A DNA stretch of 64,000 bases, from the NCBI RefSeq assembly GCF_014647755.1, contig NZ_BMPU01000001.1:310001-374000 (forward strand), written 5' to 3'. A program made the position numbers and the translations under genes. The notes beneath the pieces are model-generated. The model did not search any database and was not told the origin of the DNA. It saw nothing but the letters and a program-made list of their open reading frames with translations. The first letter of the stretch is position 1, and every line of letters starts with the position of its first letter. Positions 53,861 to 62,318 of the stretch are shown one piece after another. The stretch is from Porphyromonas pasteri (GTDB taxonomy: Bacteria; Bacteroidota; Bacteroidia; Bacteroidales; Porphyromonadaceae).

Positions 53861-54895
53861 ATGGAAACGAATGCAAACCCAGTGAAGTTAGACGCTAAGA
53901 GCTTCAAGAGCGACCAGTACGTACGCTGGTGTCCTGGCTGTGGTGACCATGGTGTCTTGGCTACTCTCCAGAAGTCTATGGCCGAGGTGGGTATCTCGAC
54001 CGAGCAGACGGCAGTCATCTCGGGTATCGGGTGCTCCTCACGTCTACCCTACTATGTGAACGCCTACGGCTTCCACACGATCCACGGGCGTGCTGCAGCT
54101 ATCGCTACAGGTCTTAAGACCGCTCGCCCCGACCTCTGTGTATGGATCGCTACGGGTGACGGTGATAGCCTCGCTATCGGTGGTAACCACTTCATCCACG
54201 CTATCCGTCGTAATGTAGACCTCAACTTCATCCTCTTCAACAACCGTATCTATGGTCTGACGAAGGGGCAGTATTCCCCTACCTCTGAGCGTGGCTTCGT
54301 CTCAAAGAGCTCGCCCTTCGGTACGGTCGAAGATCCCTTCATCCCTGCAGAACTCTGCTTCGGTGCACGTGGTCGCTTCTTCGCTCGCTCACTGGATATC
54401 GATATGAAGCTCCTCGGGCAGTGTATGGTAGCAAGTGCTCAGCATAAGGGCGCTGCTGTCGTCGAAGTACTGGTGAACTGTGTGATCTTCAATGATGGTA
54501 TCCATAAGGGTGTAGCACAGCGTGACACGCGTGAAGACCGCTCTGTCGTACTTCGCCATGGCGAGAAGATGATCTTCGGTAAGGAGAAGAATAAGGGTAT
54601 CGTCCTTGATGGCCTTCGCCTCAAGGTCGTGACCATCGGCGAAGATGGCTACACACTGGATGATGTCCTGACGCACGATGCTCACGAAGTCGATCCTACC
54701 CTCCACACCATGCTGGCGATGATGGGTACGAGTGATGATATGCCTGTAGCCTTCGGTATCATCCGCGACGTCGAGGACATCTGCTATGACCAGGCTGTCA
54801 CGCAGCAGATCGAAGAGGTTCGTGCTCAGAAGCCCGGTATCCGCAAGCTTGAAGACGTCCTGATGAAGGACGCCTACTGGGAAGTAAAGGAATAA
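53861..54895 (+). CDS. korB: 2-oxoglutarate:ferredoxin oxidoreductase, beta (TPP-binding) subunit
   Basis: 344 residues. WCPGCGDHGVL (CxxC), GIGCSSRLPYY, WIATGDGDSLAIGGNHF (TPP/Mg site) and LFNNRIYGLTKGQYSPTS are the family blocks. It lacks a ferredoxin-type 4Fe-4S domain beyond the TPP-subunit cysteines, as usual for this two-subunit form. Last gene of korAB, followed by a hairpin. Confidence 0.96.
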   Translation: METNANPVKLDAKSFKSDQYVRWCPGCGDHGVLATLQKSMAEVGISTEQTAVISGIGCSSRLPYYVNAYGFHTIHGRAAAIATGLKTARPDLCVWIATGDGDSLAIGGNHFIHAIRRNVDLNFILFNNRIYGLTKGQYSPTSERGFVSKSSPFGTVEDPFIPAELCFGARGRFFARSLDIDMKLLGQCMVASAQHKGAAVVEVLVNCVIFNDGIHKGVAQRDTREDRSVVLRHGEKMIFGKEKNKGIVLDGLRLKVVTIGEDGYTLDDVLTHDAHEVDPTLHTMLAMMGTSDDMPVAFGIIRDVEDICYDQAVTQQIEEVRAQKPGIRKLEDVLMKDAYWEVKE

Positions 54896-54916
54896 GATTC
54901 TAATACCCTATATAAG

Positions 54917-54956
54917 ACAGCGCCCCCCTCCAGTAGAAGGAGAGGGGGCGCTGTTG
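54917..54956 (+). terminator. Terminator after korB
   Basis: CAGCGCCCCCCTC pairs with GAGGGGGCGCTG across a short loop, then TTGC; T-run weak. Confidence 0.8.
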
Positions 54957-55038
54957 CATTATGCAGGGCTACACTCGTCTAGAGTCTTCTTCTTTGCTCA
55001 ATTAGAGGGAGAGATTATACCGTTGAGGTGAAACACAC

Positions 55039-55109
55039 GATGGGCAAGACAACCCAGGAGACCGAGGTCTCTATACCTACGAGAGTAGGAGTGGGGTGTC
55101 TTGCCCATC
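55039..55109 (-). terminator. Long hairpin after DUF2795 gene
   Basis: GATGGGCAAGACA (55039-55051) pairs with 55097-55109, with a partly paired 45-nt interior. Confidence 0.75.
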
Positions 55110-55137
55110 GGATTTATAGCCTCCGAATGGAGGTGGG

Positions 55138-55359
55138 CTAGTATTCCTCTTCGTCAAAGAAGAAGTCTTCCTTACTTGGGTAGTCGGGCCAGATATCTTC
55201 GATGGATTCGTATAGCTCGCCCTCATCCTCCATTTCCTGGAGGTTCTCAATGACTTCGATGGGAGCCCCAGAGCGCTGGGCGTAGTCGATGAGTTCGTCA
55301 CGGCTTGCGGGCCATGGTGCATCTTCGAGCTTAGATGCCAGTTCTAATGTCCAGTACAT
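55138..55359 (-). CDS. DUF2795 small acidic protein
   Basis: 73 residues. MYWTLELASKLEDAPWPASR followed by ELIDYAQRSGAPIEVIENL is the DUF2795 helix bundle, which in other bacteria is found in small stress-related proteins. The C-terminus is very acidic (FFFDEEEY). A TATTTTTG box lies at 55410-55417 on the minus strand. Function unknown. Confidence 0.88.
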   Translation of the reverse strand: MYWTLELASKLEDAPWPASRDELIDYAQRSGAPIEVIENLQEMEDEGELYESIEDIWPDYPSKEDFFFDEEEY

Positions 55360-55732
55360 AGCTGATTGGTTTGTGTATAAGTCGTTATGTGCTTAGCGAA
55401 TATCAGCCGCAAAAATACGAATTATTCATTAGGTAGCCTATGGATTAGGCCACGATACCAAAATACTAAGTATTCCGCTGCTTCCCACAGTGATTTTACT
55501 CTTCCGCCACTCACATTATCAGGTGTTTCGACATCAGAGAGCACACGCTTGAGCACCCCTCTATATTGTGGTAAGTGAAGCTCGTCGGTAGTGGTCCTAT
55601 GAAGGGGAAAATTAACCAGTACTACTTCGTTTTGATATGTATAGAGCTTCGGAGCAGCCCTCTCTCTGAGGCTACTCTGATGGCTTTAGAGTATGGTAAT
55701 AAAAGTTCGTGAGGATGTAGGAGGTGCTGAAG
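55360..55732. other. Intergenic region upstream of DUF2795 gene
   Basis: About 370 bp without a gene. A single array-like unit with its flank lies at 55601-55627; otherwise A+T-rich sequence with no visible structure. Confidence 0.6.
55601..55627. repeat. Solitary remnant of the GACCAGTACTGGTC array with its flank
   Basis: GAAGGGGAAAATTA is followed by ACCAGTACTACTT. This matches the GGGGAATAT flank plus the first unit of arrays 1, 3 and 4, but no further units follow at 22 bp. Confidence 0.65.
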
Positions 55733-57274
55733 CTACCGCTGCCCCCAAGAGGCGCGGTCAAGACTGCGGTAGTGAATGGCCTCAGCGATGTGCTCCTTGC
55801 GGATCTCTTCGGAGCCAGCAAGGTCAGCGATGGTACGAGCTACCTTGAGGATGCGGTCGTAGGCACGTGCCGACAGATCCAATCGCTCCATGGCGAGACG
55901 GAGCTTCTCCAGCCCTTCGGCATCGGGGCGGGCAAAGAGCTGCATAAGCCGTGGGGTCATCTGCGCATTGCAGTGTACCTCGGGGTAGGGAGCGAAGCGC
56001 CGAGTCTGTATCTCGCGTGCGGCTAAGACCCGCTCTCGGATGCGCTCACTACTCTCTGAGGGACGAGCATCGGAGAGCTTCTCAAAGTCTACGGGGACGA
56101 TCTCTACCTGCAGGTCGATGCGGTCGAGCAGAGGGCCTGATACCTTCCCCAGATAACGCTGTACCTGCTGTGGGGTGCATTCGCAGGCGTGGGTCGGGTG
56201 GTTGTAGTAGCCACAAGGGCACGGATTCATCGCTGCTACCAGCATGAAGCTGGCGGGGTAGTCTACGGTATAGCGTGCCCGAGCTACTGTCACGACACGC
56301 TCCTCCAGTGGCTGACGCATGACCTCTAAGACATTGCGGCTGAACTCCGGAAGCTCGTCTAAGAAAAGCACTCCATTGTGTGCCAAGCTAATCTCTCCAG
56401 GCTGGGGATTGCTTCCACCACCGACCAGTGCAACGGGCGAAATGGAGTGGTGTGGGGCACGGAAGGGGCGTGTCGTCATCAAGGTGACGTCCTTACCCAG
56501 TTTCCCTGCTACCGAATAAATCTTCGTTGTTTCGAGGCTTTCGCCGAGAGTGAAGGGCGGAAGGATGCTGGGCAGTCGCTTTGCCATCATAGACTTTCCG
56601 CTCCCTGGGGCACCGATCATCAGGAGGTTGTGTCCGCCAGCTGCCGCGACTTCGAGTGCTCGCTTCACGGTTTCTTGTCCCTTGACCTCGGAGAAGTCAA
56701 AGGTCTCGCTCTCTATCCCTCGATAGAATTCTCCACGTGTGTCGACCTCGACGATGGGTAGAGGCGCCTCTCCTGTCAGCATCCCGATGACTTCGCGCAG
56801 GGTGCGGGCAGCATGCACCTCAAGCTTATTGACGACGGCAGCCTCCCGAGCATTGGCTTCGGGAAGAATGAAGCCGCGGTATCCTTCGCTTCGGGCTTGG
56901 ATGGCTATGGGTAGGGCACCATGAATAGGGCGAACGGCTCCATCGAGGGAGAGTTCGCCCATTATCATATAGTGCTCAAGTAGGTCGGAGGGGATCTGTC
57001 CGTCAGCAGCTAAGAGTCCGATCGCAAGAGGTAGGTCATAGGCTGCCCCCTCTTTGCGTAGGTCAGCTGGACTCATGTTGATGACAATGCGCTTCCCTGG
57101 GAACTTGTATCCGCTACTCTCGATGGCCGAGATGATGCGGTCTTGACTCTCCTTGATAGCAGTGTCGGGGAGGCCAACAAGCTGGAAGTAAGAACCGCGA
57201 GTACAGCTTACCTCTATCGTCACCGTACGAGCTTGGATGCTCTGTAGGGCTGCAGCGTAGGTCTTGACAAGCAT
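55733..57274 (-). CDS. comM: YifB/ComM-family magnesium-chelatase-like AAA ATPase
   Basis: 513 residues. An N-terminal Lon-protease-like domain (about 5-170: ADLRKEGAAYDLPLA, GELSLDGAVRPIHGAL) precedes the AAA+ core with Walker A GAPGSGKSMMAKRLP and HNGVLFLDELPEF. A Zn-like cluster is at PCPCGYYNHPTHACEC. ComM is a hexameric helicase that helps branch migration in natural transformation; Porphyromonas gingivalis is naturally competent. Last gene of the sdaA run, 72 bp after the preceding gene, with a hexamer repeat in the gap. Confidence 0.93.
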   Translation of the reverse strand: MLVKTYAAALQSIQARTVTIEVSCTRGSYFQLVGLPDTAIKESQDRIISAIESSGYKFPGKRIVINMSPADLRKEGAAYDLPLAIGLLAADGQIPSDLLEHYMIMGELSLDGAVRPIHGALPIAIQARSEGYRGFILPEANAREAAVVNKLEVHAARTLREVIGMLTGEAPLPIVEVDTRGEFYRGIESETFDFSEVKGQETVKRALEVAAAGGHNLLMIGAPGSGKSMMAKRLPSILPPFTLGESLETTKIYSVAGKLGKDVTLMTTRPFRAPHHSISPVALVGGGSNPQPGEISLAHNGVLFLDELPEFSRNVLEVMRQPLEERVVTVARARYTVDYPASFMLVAAMNPCPCGYYNHPTHACECTPQQVQRYLGKVSGPLLDRIDLQVEIVPVDFEKLSDARPSESSERIRERVLAAREIQTRRFAPYPEVHCNAQMTPRLMQLFARPDAEGLEKLRLAMERLDLSARAYDRILKVARTIADLAGSEEIRKEHIAEAIHYRSLDRASWGQR

Positions 57275-57302
57275 AGTGGTATAGATGTTGGGTCGGGGGA
57301 TG

Positions 57303-57334
57303 GTGTTTGTGTTTGTGTTTGTGTTTGTGTTTGT
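57303..57334. repeat. Hexanucleotide simple repeat (GTGTTT)5
   Basis: Five perfect GTGTTT units plus a partial one lie in the 72-bp gap between the lipoprotein gene and comM, 29 bp before the comM start. Confidence 0.95.
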
Positions 57335-57346
57335 ATTGCGGTGAGG

Positions 57347-58048
57347 TCAGTGCCGCTTGACTCGCCCTAAGGTGTCGATCTGGAAGCGCACGGGTCGGTC
57401 GTTCCCTTGTACGCCGTACTCCCTTCGAAGTCGAGAGACTAAGCCTAAGCTATCAGAGAAAGCGATACCTCGTAGACTGTCACGGCGGAACTGACCTCGG
57501 GCTGCGCTATCAGACGGCGTAGGGTAGAGGATGACGAACTGGAGGCTGTCGGGACGAGCCTTGGCTTGCAGCCCCTCCTGCTCTCGGCGGGTGAGGCTTT
57601 GCAACCCCTCAGGTGAAGCAAATACAAGCTCAACGCTGTGATGCGCATAGAGCTCGGAGATTGTGTGGGACTTTCCCTGCAGATCAACCCCTTCAAAGGG
57701 AAGGACGCTCGTGAGCTTTGTTGTGTCGACCTGCATCGTCGTCACTTCCTTCCATGTCTTCCCCTGGAGTATATAGTAATGTACGCGCGTAGCACCGTCA
57801 TGTGAGAAGATGACCGAGTGGAAGCGTGCGGTGTCGGGCGAGAGGTGGATCGTCGGCTCGAAGTGAAGTAGAGTGTCGGTCTGCTGTCCCTCGTGTCCTA
57901 AGTAGGTTACCCAAGCGATGGTGTCGCTGGAGGCTAACTTATCCAGCTTGATCGTAAGCTCAGGGTTGGACGAAGAGCAGGAGTATAGACCAGCTAAGAG
58001 GCTGGTAGCCGTGAGGGCAAGTGGAGAGCGTAGCTTATTGAGCGTCAT
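57347..58048 (-). CDS. Lipoprotein with cysteine-free thioredoxin-like C-terminal half
   Basis: 233 residues from the ATG at 58048 (58069 also possible). The lipobox is LAGLYSC. The N-terminal half is an immunoglobulin- or DUF4369-like strand region (LTIKLDKL, TIAWVTYLG). The C-terminal half follows the thioredoxin plan (LQGKSHTISELYAHHSVELVFASP, shown as LQGKSHTISELYAHH and SVELVFASP; YGVQGNDRPVRFQIDTLGRV) but has no Cys except the lipidated one, so it cannot be a disulfide catalyst. It overlaps the esterase gene by 14 bp. Confidence 0.78.
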   Translation of the reverse strand: MTLNKLRSPLALTATSLLAGLYSCSSSNPELTIKLDKLASSDTIAWVTYLGHEGQQTDTLLHFEPTIHLSPDTARFHSVIFSHDGATRVHYYILQGKTWKEVTTMQVDTTKLTSVLPFEGVDLQGKSHTISELYAHHSVELVFASPEGLQSLTRREQEGLQAKARPDSLQFVILYPTPSDSAARGQFRRDSLRGIAFSDSLGLVSRLRREYGVQGNDRPVRFQIDTLGRVKRH

Positions 58049-60146
58049 GAGCATCGGTCTTGAGGTCAATGGAGAAGGTGCTTACGGGGAGGCCTGTAGC
58101 GCCCGTGAGGTTAGCATCCGTGTAAGGACGCCATGCGTAGCGTAGACGCCAGAGGTCTTTCCCTTGGAGTGTGGCTGGAAGCTGGAGTGTGACTGTCGCA
58201 CCCTCCAGAGAACCCGTGAGTGGATGAGTCTTCCCATCGTAGGTGAGGACTTCGAAGCCTCTCAGCTCTTTCGCATCGGATGTGCGTAGCTCTGAGGTGC
58301 CTGCAAACGTGAGTTCGAGTACTTGTGCCTGCTGCCAGCTTACACTGAGTAGCTCGGGGCTACGCGCCTCGAGGGAGCGGTAGCCGTATTGTCCAGAGAG
58401 AGCGAGCAGTGCCAAGCGATGCCCGATAGGATACTTAATGGTAGGGTGGACATCCGTCTTGTCTCCGTGGTCCATTGAGACAACCATATCAACCCCTCTG
58501 TGTGGACGGGCAAGACGTCGCTGGCTATCGCGGAAGGCGGGCCATGAAGGGCGGTTGATCGAGGAGAGCTGGACATAATAGAAGGGGAGGGTAGCACCGA
58601 AGGTCTTACGCCAACTCTTAACAAGAAGCGGGAAGAGTTGCTTATGTGCCTCGATGTTATGGGCGTTGGACTCTCCTTGATACCAGATAGCCCCTCGGAA
58701 TGTGTAGCTGGAGAGTGGACGTATCCCCGTATCGTAGAGATAAGTCGGAGCGTAGGGATGGCGAGCAAGAGGTGTGTCTCGTGCTTGGAGGTTCTGCCCA
58801 GCGCGCTCACGTACCCATGGCATGATGAAATCATTCTTCCTCCATTGGCGCAGGATCGCAGGGAGCTCCTGCTCAAGTGTGGCGCGGTCAATCCACGCCT
58901 CCGTGGGAGAGCCACCGATGGCATTGACTACGATACCGACGGGTATCTGGAGGCTATCTCTCAGCTCACGAGCGAAGTGATAGGCGATCGCTGAGATGTT
59001 GGTCTTAGAGGGACGAGCTCCTTCCCATGTAGCAGGGAGGTAGTAGCGGAGTTGATCCAGTGAGTCTAAGAAGCTCACAGGCCAAGCTGTGGCAGTCGTC
59101 TCGTGGGCGGGCTGCATGTTGTAGATGCGCAGCATACTGTCAGGCTGTATGGGACGATGCTCTTTATCCGTGCTTTGACTGAGCATGAAAGCCATGTTGG
59201 ACTGCCCAGAGCATAGCCAAACTTCCCCTACATAGACGTTGCTAAGCTTGATCTCACGCTTGCTCTGAGGTGTGCTTACCTCAAGGCTATAGGGACCACC
59301 AGCTGACTGCGCTGGGAGGGTGATCGCCCATTCCCCGAGGCGATTAGTCTTAGTATTACCACTCCAGCCATGGAAGGAGAGTGTGACAAGTTCCCCTGCA
59401 TTGGCTTTCCCTCGGATGGTCAGTGAACGCTGGCGCTGCAGGACCATCCCATCAGAATAGATGGCTGGGAGCTGTAGTCCTCCGAAGTCACCCGAGATAG
59501 CTTGGTAGGCAGTCTCTGCGAGGAAGTGCATACCAGCTGCTATGGGGTGCACTGCATCGGGAAAGTAATGGGGGTAGGGATAGAGTGGAGTGTGGAAGTC
59601 GATAAGCTCAACATCTGCACTCTTAGCCACCTGCTCAATGGCCTGCTGTATCTGTAGCTGCCAGTCTCGCGTACCCGACTCAAAGCGAGGATGCTCCACA
59701 CCAATAGGTGTCGTGCGAGCGATGAGGATACGTACCTGAGGATTGACGGCGCGTAAGGTATCGATGAGGTGGTGATAATCGGGAATGAACTCATCCTGAT
59801 AGTTCGGCCAATTGCGAGGGTCCGTGTCATTGACCCCGAGATGAATCACGGCGATATCTGGGCGGAAAGCCAGAGCCTTTTTGTACTCCTCCTGCTGGAA
59901 GTAAGGGCGATGCCCTCGAGCGAGCAGTGTAGCTCCAGACTTCCCGAAGTTCTCTACTTGGTACTTCGCTCCCAGCTTCTGCTGCAGGAGGACGGGATAG
60001 GCCTCGTGCTCTCGGTCTGCGAGTCCATAGCCATAGGTGATGCTATTGCCGATGCAGGCTACGCGGATAGGACCTTTGGACTTCCCAGAAGCGGTGAAGC
60101 TGAGGCCTAAGAAGAGGGATAGGTAAAGGCCGTATTTAATTCTCAT
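58035..60146 (-). CDS. Exported double-SGNH esterase, sialate O-acetylesterase-like
   Basis: 703 residues from the ATG at 60146, with signal peptide (1-20). The first SGNH hydrolase domain (about 26-225) has IGNSITYG with Ser35, HLGVNDTDP and FPDAVHP. A small beta-sandwich linker follows (about 230-310). The second domain (about 315-620) has CSGQSNMAF, WYQGESNAH and DHGDKTDVHP, the sialate 9-O-acetylesterase (SASA) pattern. It likely removes O-acetyl groups from sialic acid or other glycans so that glycosidases can act. It lies in the sdaA-DUF4294-esterase-lipoprotein-comM run. Confidence 0.92.
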   Translation of the reverse strand: MRIKYGLYLSLFLGLSFTASGKSKGPIRVACIGNSITYGYGLADREHEAYPVLLQQKLGAKYQVENFGKSGATLLARGHRPYFQQEEYKKALAFRPDIAVIHLGVNDTDPRNWPNYQDEFIPDYHHLIDTLRAVNPQVRILIARTTPIGVEHPRFESGTRDWQLQIQQAIEQVAKSADVELIDFHTPLYPYPHYFPDAVHPIAAGMHFLAETAYQAISGDFGGLQLPAIYSDGMVLQRQRSLTIRGKANAGELVTLSFHGWSGNTKTNRLGEWAITLPAQSAGGPYSLEVSTPQSKREIKLSNVYVGEVWLCSGQSNMAFMLSQSTDKEHRPIQPDSMLRIYNMQPAHETTATAWPVSFLDSLDQLRYYLPATWEGARPSKTNISAIAYHFARELRDSLQIPVGIVVNAIGGSPTEAWIDRATLEQELPAILRQWRKNDFIMPWVRERAGQNLQARDTPLARHPYAPTYLYDTGIRPLSSYTFRGAIWYQGESNAHNIEAHKQLFPLLVKSWRKTFGATLPFYYVQLSSINRPSWPAFRDSQRRLARPHRGVDMVVSMDHGDKTDVHPTIKYPIGHRLALLALSGQYGYRSLEARSPELLSVSWQQAQVLELTFAGTSELRTSDAKELRGFEVLTYDGKTHPLTGSLEGATVTLQLPATLQGKDLWRLRYAWRPYTDANLTGATGLPVSTFSIDLKTDAHDAQ

Positions 60147-60162
60147 GGTGAATTGCTTGTCG

Positions 60163-60771
60163 TCAGAGTATGCGCTGATCGTAGAGGCGGACGATACGTT
60201 CGGTGAGTGCATCGTCGGGATCCGTCTGGGGACGGTAAGTAGCCTTCAGGCTGGCACCTGTGATACGGGCAAAGACCTGCCAAGTCCATGCCTTGAAGCC
60301 CCCGAGGAAGGCTTGGACGAGTTCATAGCCCGTCATGCCGCACTGTCGGTTGATTAGCTTGATGAGGAGCTTCCCCTGATTGAGGGTCAGGTCTTTCATC
60401 TTAGGTTCCATGTCTTCCTTGAGCTCCTTCTCGACTCGCTTGAGGTGGGGCTCTTGCTCCTTCTCGGGGAGGGTCTGCATATATTCGTAGGTCTCGATGA
60501 TCGTGGCCGCTACGTATTTGGCGTAGGGATAGACCTTCTTGACGTCACGTATGCGCCGCCAGAGCTGTCGTCGCTCCTCGATAGTGAGGGGACGGACAGT
60601 GCGATTGGCGGAGATATATACCTCGGCAAACTGGATCACCAAAAGGCTGTCATTGACAGCCCGACTCACCGAGTCTGTGCGAGGAGCTTGCGCATGAAGC
60701 TCCATACTCACTCCACCGAGAGCGAGGAGAAGTGAGGTAGAGAGGCTGAGGATGACAGAGCGAGGCGACAT
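60163..60771 (-). CDS. DUF4294 family exported protein
   Basis: 202 residues with a signal peptide ending MELHAQA. LWRRIRDVKKVYPYAKYVAATI and LTLNQGKLLIKLINRQCGMTGYELV (shown as LTLNQGKLLIKLINRQ and CGMTGYELV) are the family blocks. Bacteroidota-specific, function unknown. 21 bp after sdaA, 16 bp before the esterase gene. Confidence 0.88.
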   Translation of the reverse strand: MSPRSVILSLSTSLLLALGGVSMELHAQAPRTDSVSRAVNDSLLVIQFAEVYISANRTVRPLTIEERRQLWRRIRDVKKVYPYAKYVAATIIETYEYMQTLPEKEQEPHLKRVEKELKEDMEPKMKDLTLNQGKLLIKLINRQCGMTGYELVQAFLGGFKAWTWQVFARITGASLKATYRPQTDPDDALTERIVRLYDQRIL

Positions 60772-60792
60772 AGCTTTTTGGGGTATGGAGAA

Positions 60793-62019
60793 TTACCAGG
60801 GGCGAGGAGGCTTCTTGGCAGAATACTCGGTAGCGAGACCGCCTGCAGAAGTCTCTCTGTAGAGGCTGGGAAGGTCATGCCCCGTCTTGCGCATCACCTC
60901 GACGACCTGGTCGAAGCTGACGCGATGGCGTCCATCGCTGAAGGTCCCATAGGTGTTGGCATCTAAGGCACGAGCTGCAGCGAAGGCATTACGCTCAATG
61001 CAGGGGATCTGGACGAGTCCGCAGACCGGGTCACAGGTGAGGCCTAAGTGATGCTCCAGCGCCATCTCTGCAGAGTACTCGATCTGGAGGTTGGAGCCAC
61101 CGAAGAGCTGGCTGGCGGCAGCGGCTCCCATAGCACAGGCTACGCCGATCTCACCCTGGCATCCGACTTCTGCGCCCGAGATGGAGGCATTGGTACGTAC
61201 GACATTTGCAAAGAGGCCTGCTGTCGCCAAGGCACGCAGGATACTTTGCTCGGGGAAGTTGCGGCTCGTCTTGAGGTGATAGAGTACCGCGGGGACGACA
61301 CCACAGCTCCCACAAGTCGGAGCCGTAGCGACACGTCCGCCTGATGCATTGTGCTCGCTGACAGCGAGCGCATAGGCATAGACGAGACCTCTATTCTTGA
61401 TACTGGCAGAGCCGTAGCCCTCGGCCTTGACCTTGTAGAGAGCAGCCTTACGGCGGAGCCCCAAGCCTCCAGGGAGGACTCCTTCTGCATTTAGTCCCGA
61501 ATGGATGGCTTGCTGCATGACGTCCCAAATCTTAGCCAGATAGTCCCAGATCTCAGGGCCTTCGTAGTGCTCTACATACTCCCAGTAGGTCGTATCTTCC
61601 TCATGCAGGCGGTGCATGATATCTACGATACGGCTATCAGGATAGATGGTCGCAGAGCGCTGCTCGTTGAAGTCTTCATTGGCGAGCGTCCCACCACCGA
61701 TGCTGAAGACCGTATAGGTATCAAGGAGCTTGCCTGCATCATCAAAGCCCTCGAACTTCATCCCATTAGGATGGAAGGGGAGGATGATATCAGGTTTCCA
61801 CAGAATCTCCGTGGGGGCTACAGGCGTCAGTGTCTCGAGGATAGCAGCATCAGTCATGTGCCCCTTGCCTGTAGCCGCCAGGCTCCCATAGAGCGTGACG
61901 TCATAGCGCTTGGCTTGAGGACAACGGTCTCTGAACTGCTCGGCGGCACGCCGCGGCCCCATGGTGTGGCTACTGCTGGGGCCACTCCCGATACGGAATA
62001 TCTGCTTGATTGTCTCCAT
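60793..62019 (-). CDS. sdaA: L-serine ammonia-lyase (iron-sulfur type)
   Basis: 408 residues from the ATG at 62019. The beta domain (IGSGPSSSHTMGPRRAA) comes first, then the alpha domain with the 4Fe-4S ligands PTCGSCGVVPA and CDPVCGLVQIPCIERN. It converts serine to pyruvate and ammonia, an energy-yielding step for an amino-acid fermenter. First gene of its run; -7 box at 62088-62095. Confidence 0.96.
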   Translation of the reverse strand: METIKQIFRIGSGPSSSHTMGPRRAAEQFRDRCPQAKRYDVTLYGSLAATGKGHMTDAAILETLTPVAPTEILWKPDIILPFHPNGMKFEGFDDAGKLLDTYTVFSIGGGTLANEDFNEQRSATIYPDSRIVDIMHRLHEEDTTYWEYVEHYEGPEIWDYLAKIWDVMQQAIHSGLNAEGVLPGGLGLRRKAALYKVKAEGYGSASIKNRGLVYAYALAVSEHNASGGRVATAPTCGSCGVVPAVLYHLKTSRNFPEQSILRALATAGLFANVVRTNASISGAEVGCQGEIGVACAMGAAAASQLFGGSNLQIEYSAEMALEHHLGLTCDPVCGLVQIPCIERNAFAAARALDANTYGTFSDGRHRVSFDQVVEVMRKTGHDLPSLYRETSAGGLATEYSAKKPPRPW

Positions 62020-62087
62020 TAAAATTATAATCGGGCTCCACTGCGGAGCAGGGAGCTGGTGACGAGTACTTAGTACGCACGCTATCC

Positions 62088-62095
62088 CAAAGATA
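62088..62095 (-). promoter_or_regulatory. -7 promoter box for sdaA
   Basis: Minus strand TATCTTTG, 69 bp before the start codon. Confidence 0.55.
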
Positions 62096-62318
62096 CAAAA
62101 TCTTATACCTCGGCCTGTTTCAGTCACCAGGCTCCTATCATAACGCTCTAAATCGTCTATAGAGTCTGCCCTGGTTTGCTTCTAAGAATGAGCATCTTCC
62201 CAAGCAGATTGGGGTGGGCTTATCTAAGTTTTAGGTGTGTAGTGGTAAGTTGTTGGTAAAGTGGAATGTATGGAGATGAGGTTTGTGCAACATTGGTGGT
62301 GGGTATAAAGCAATGTTG

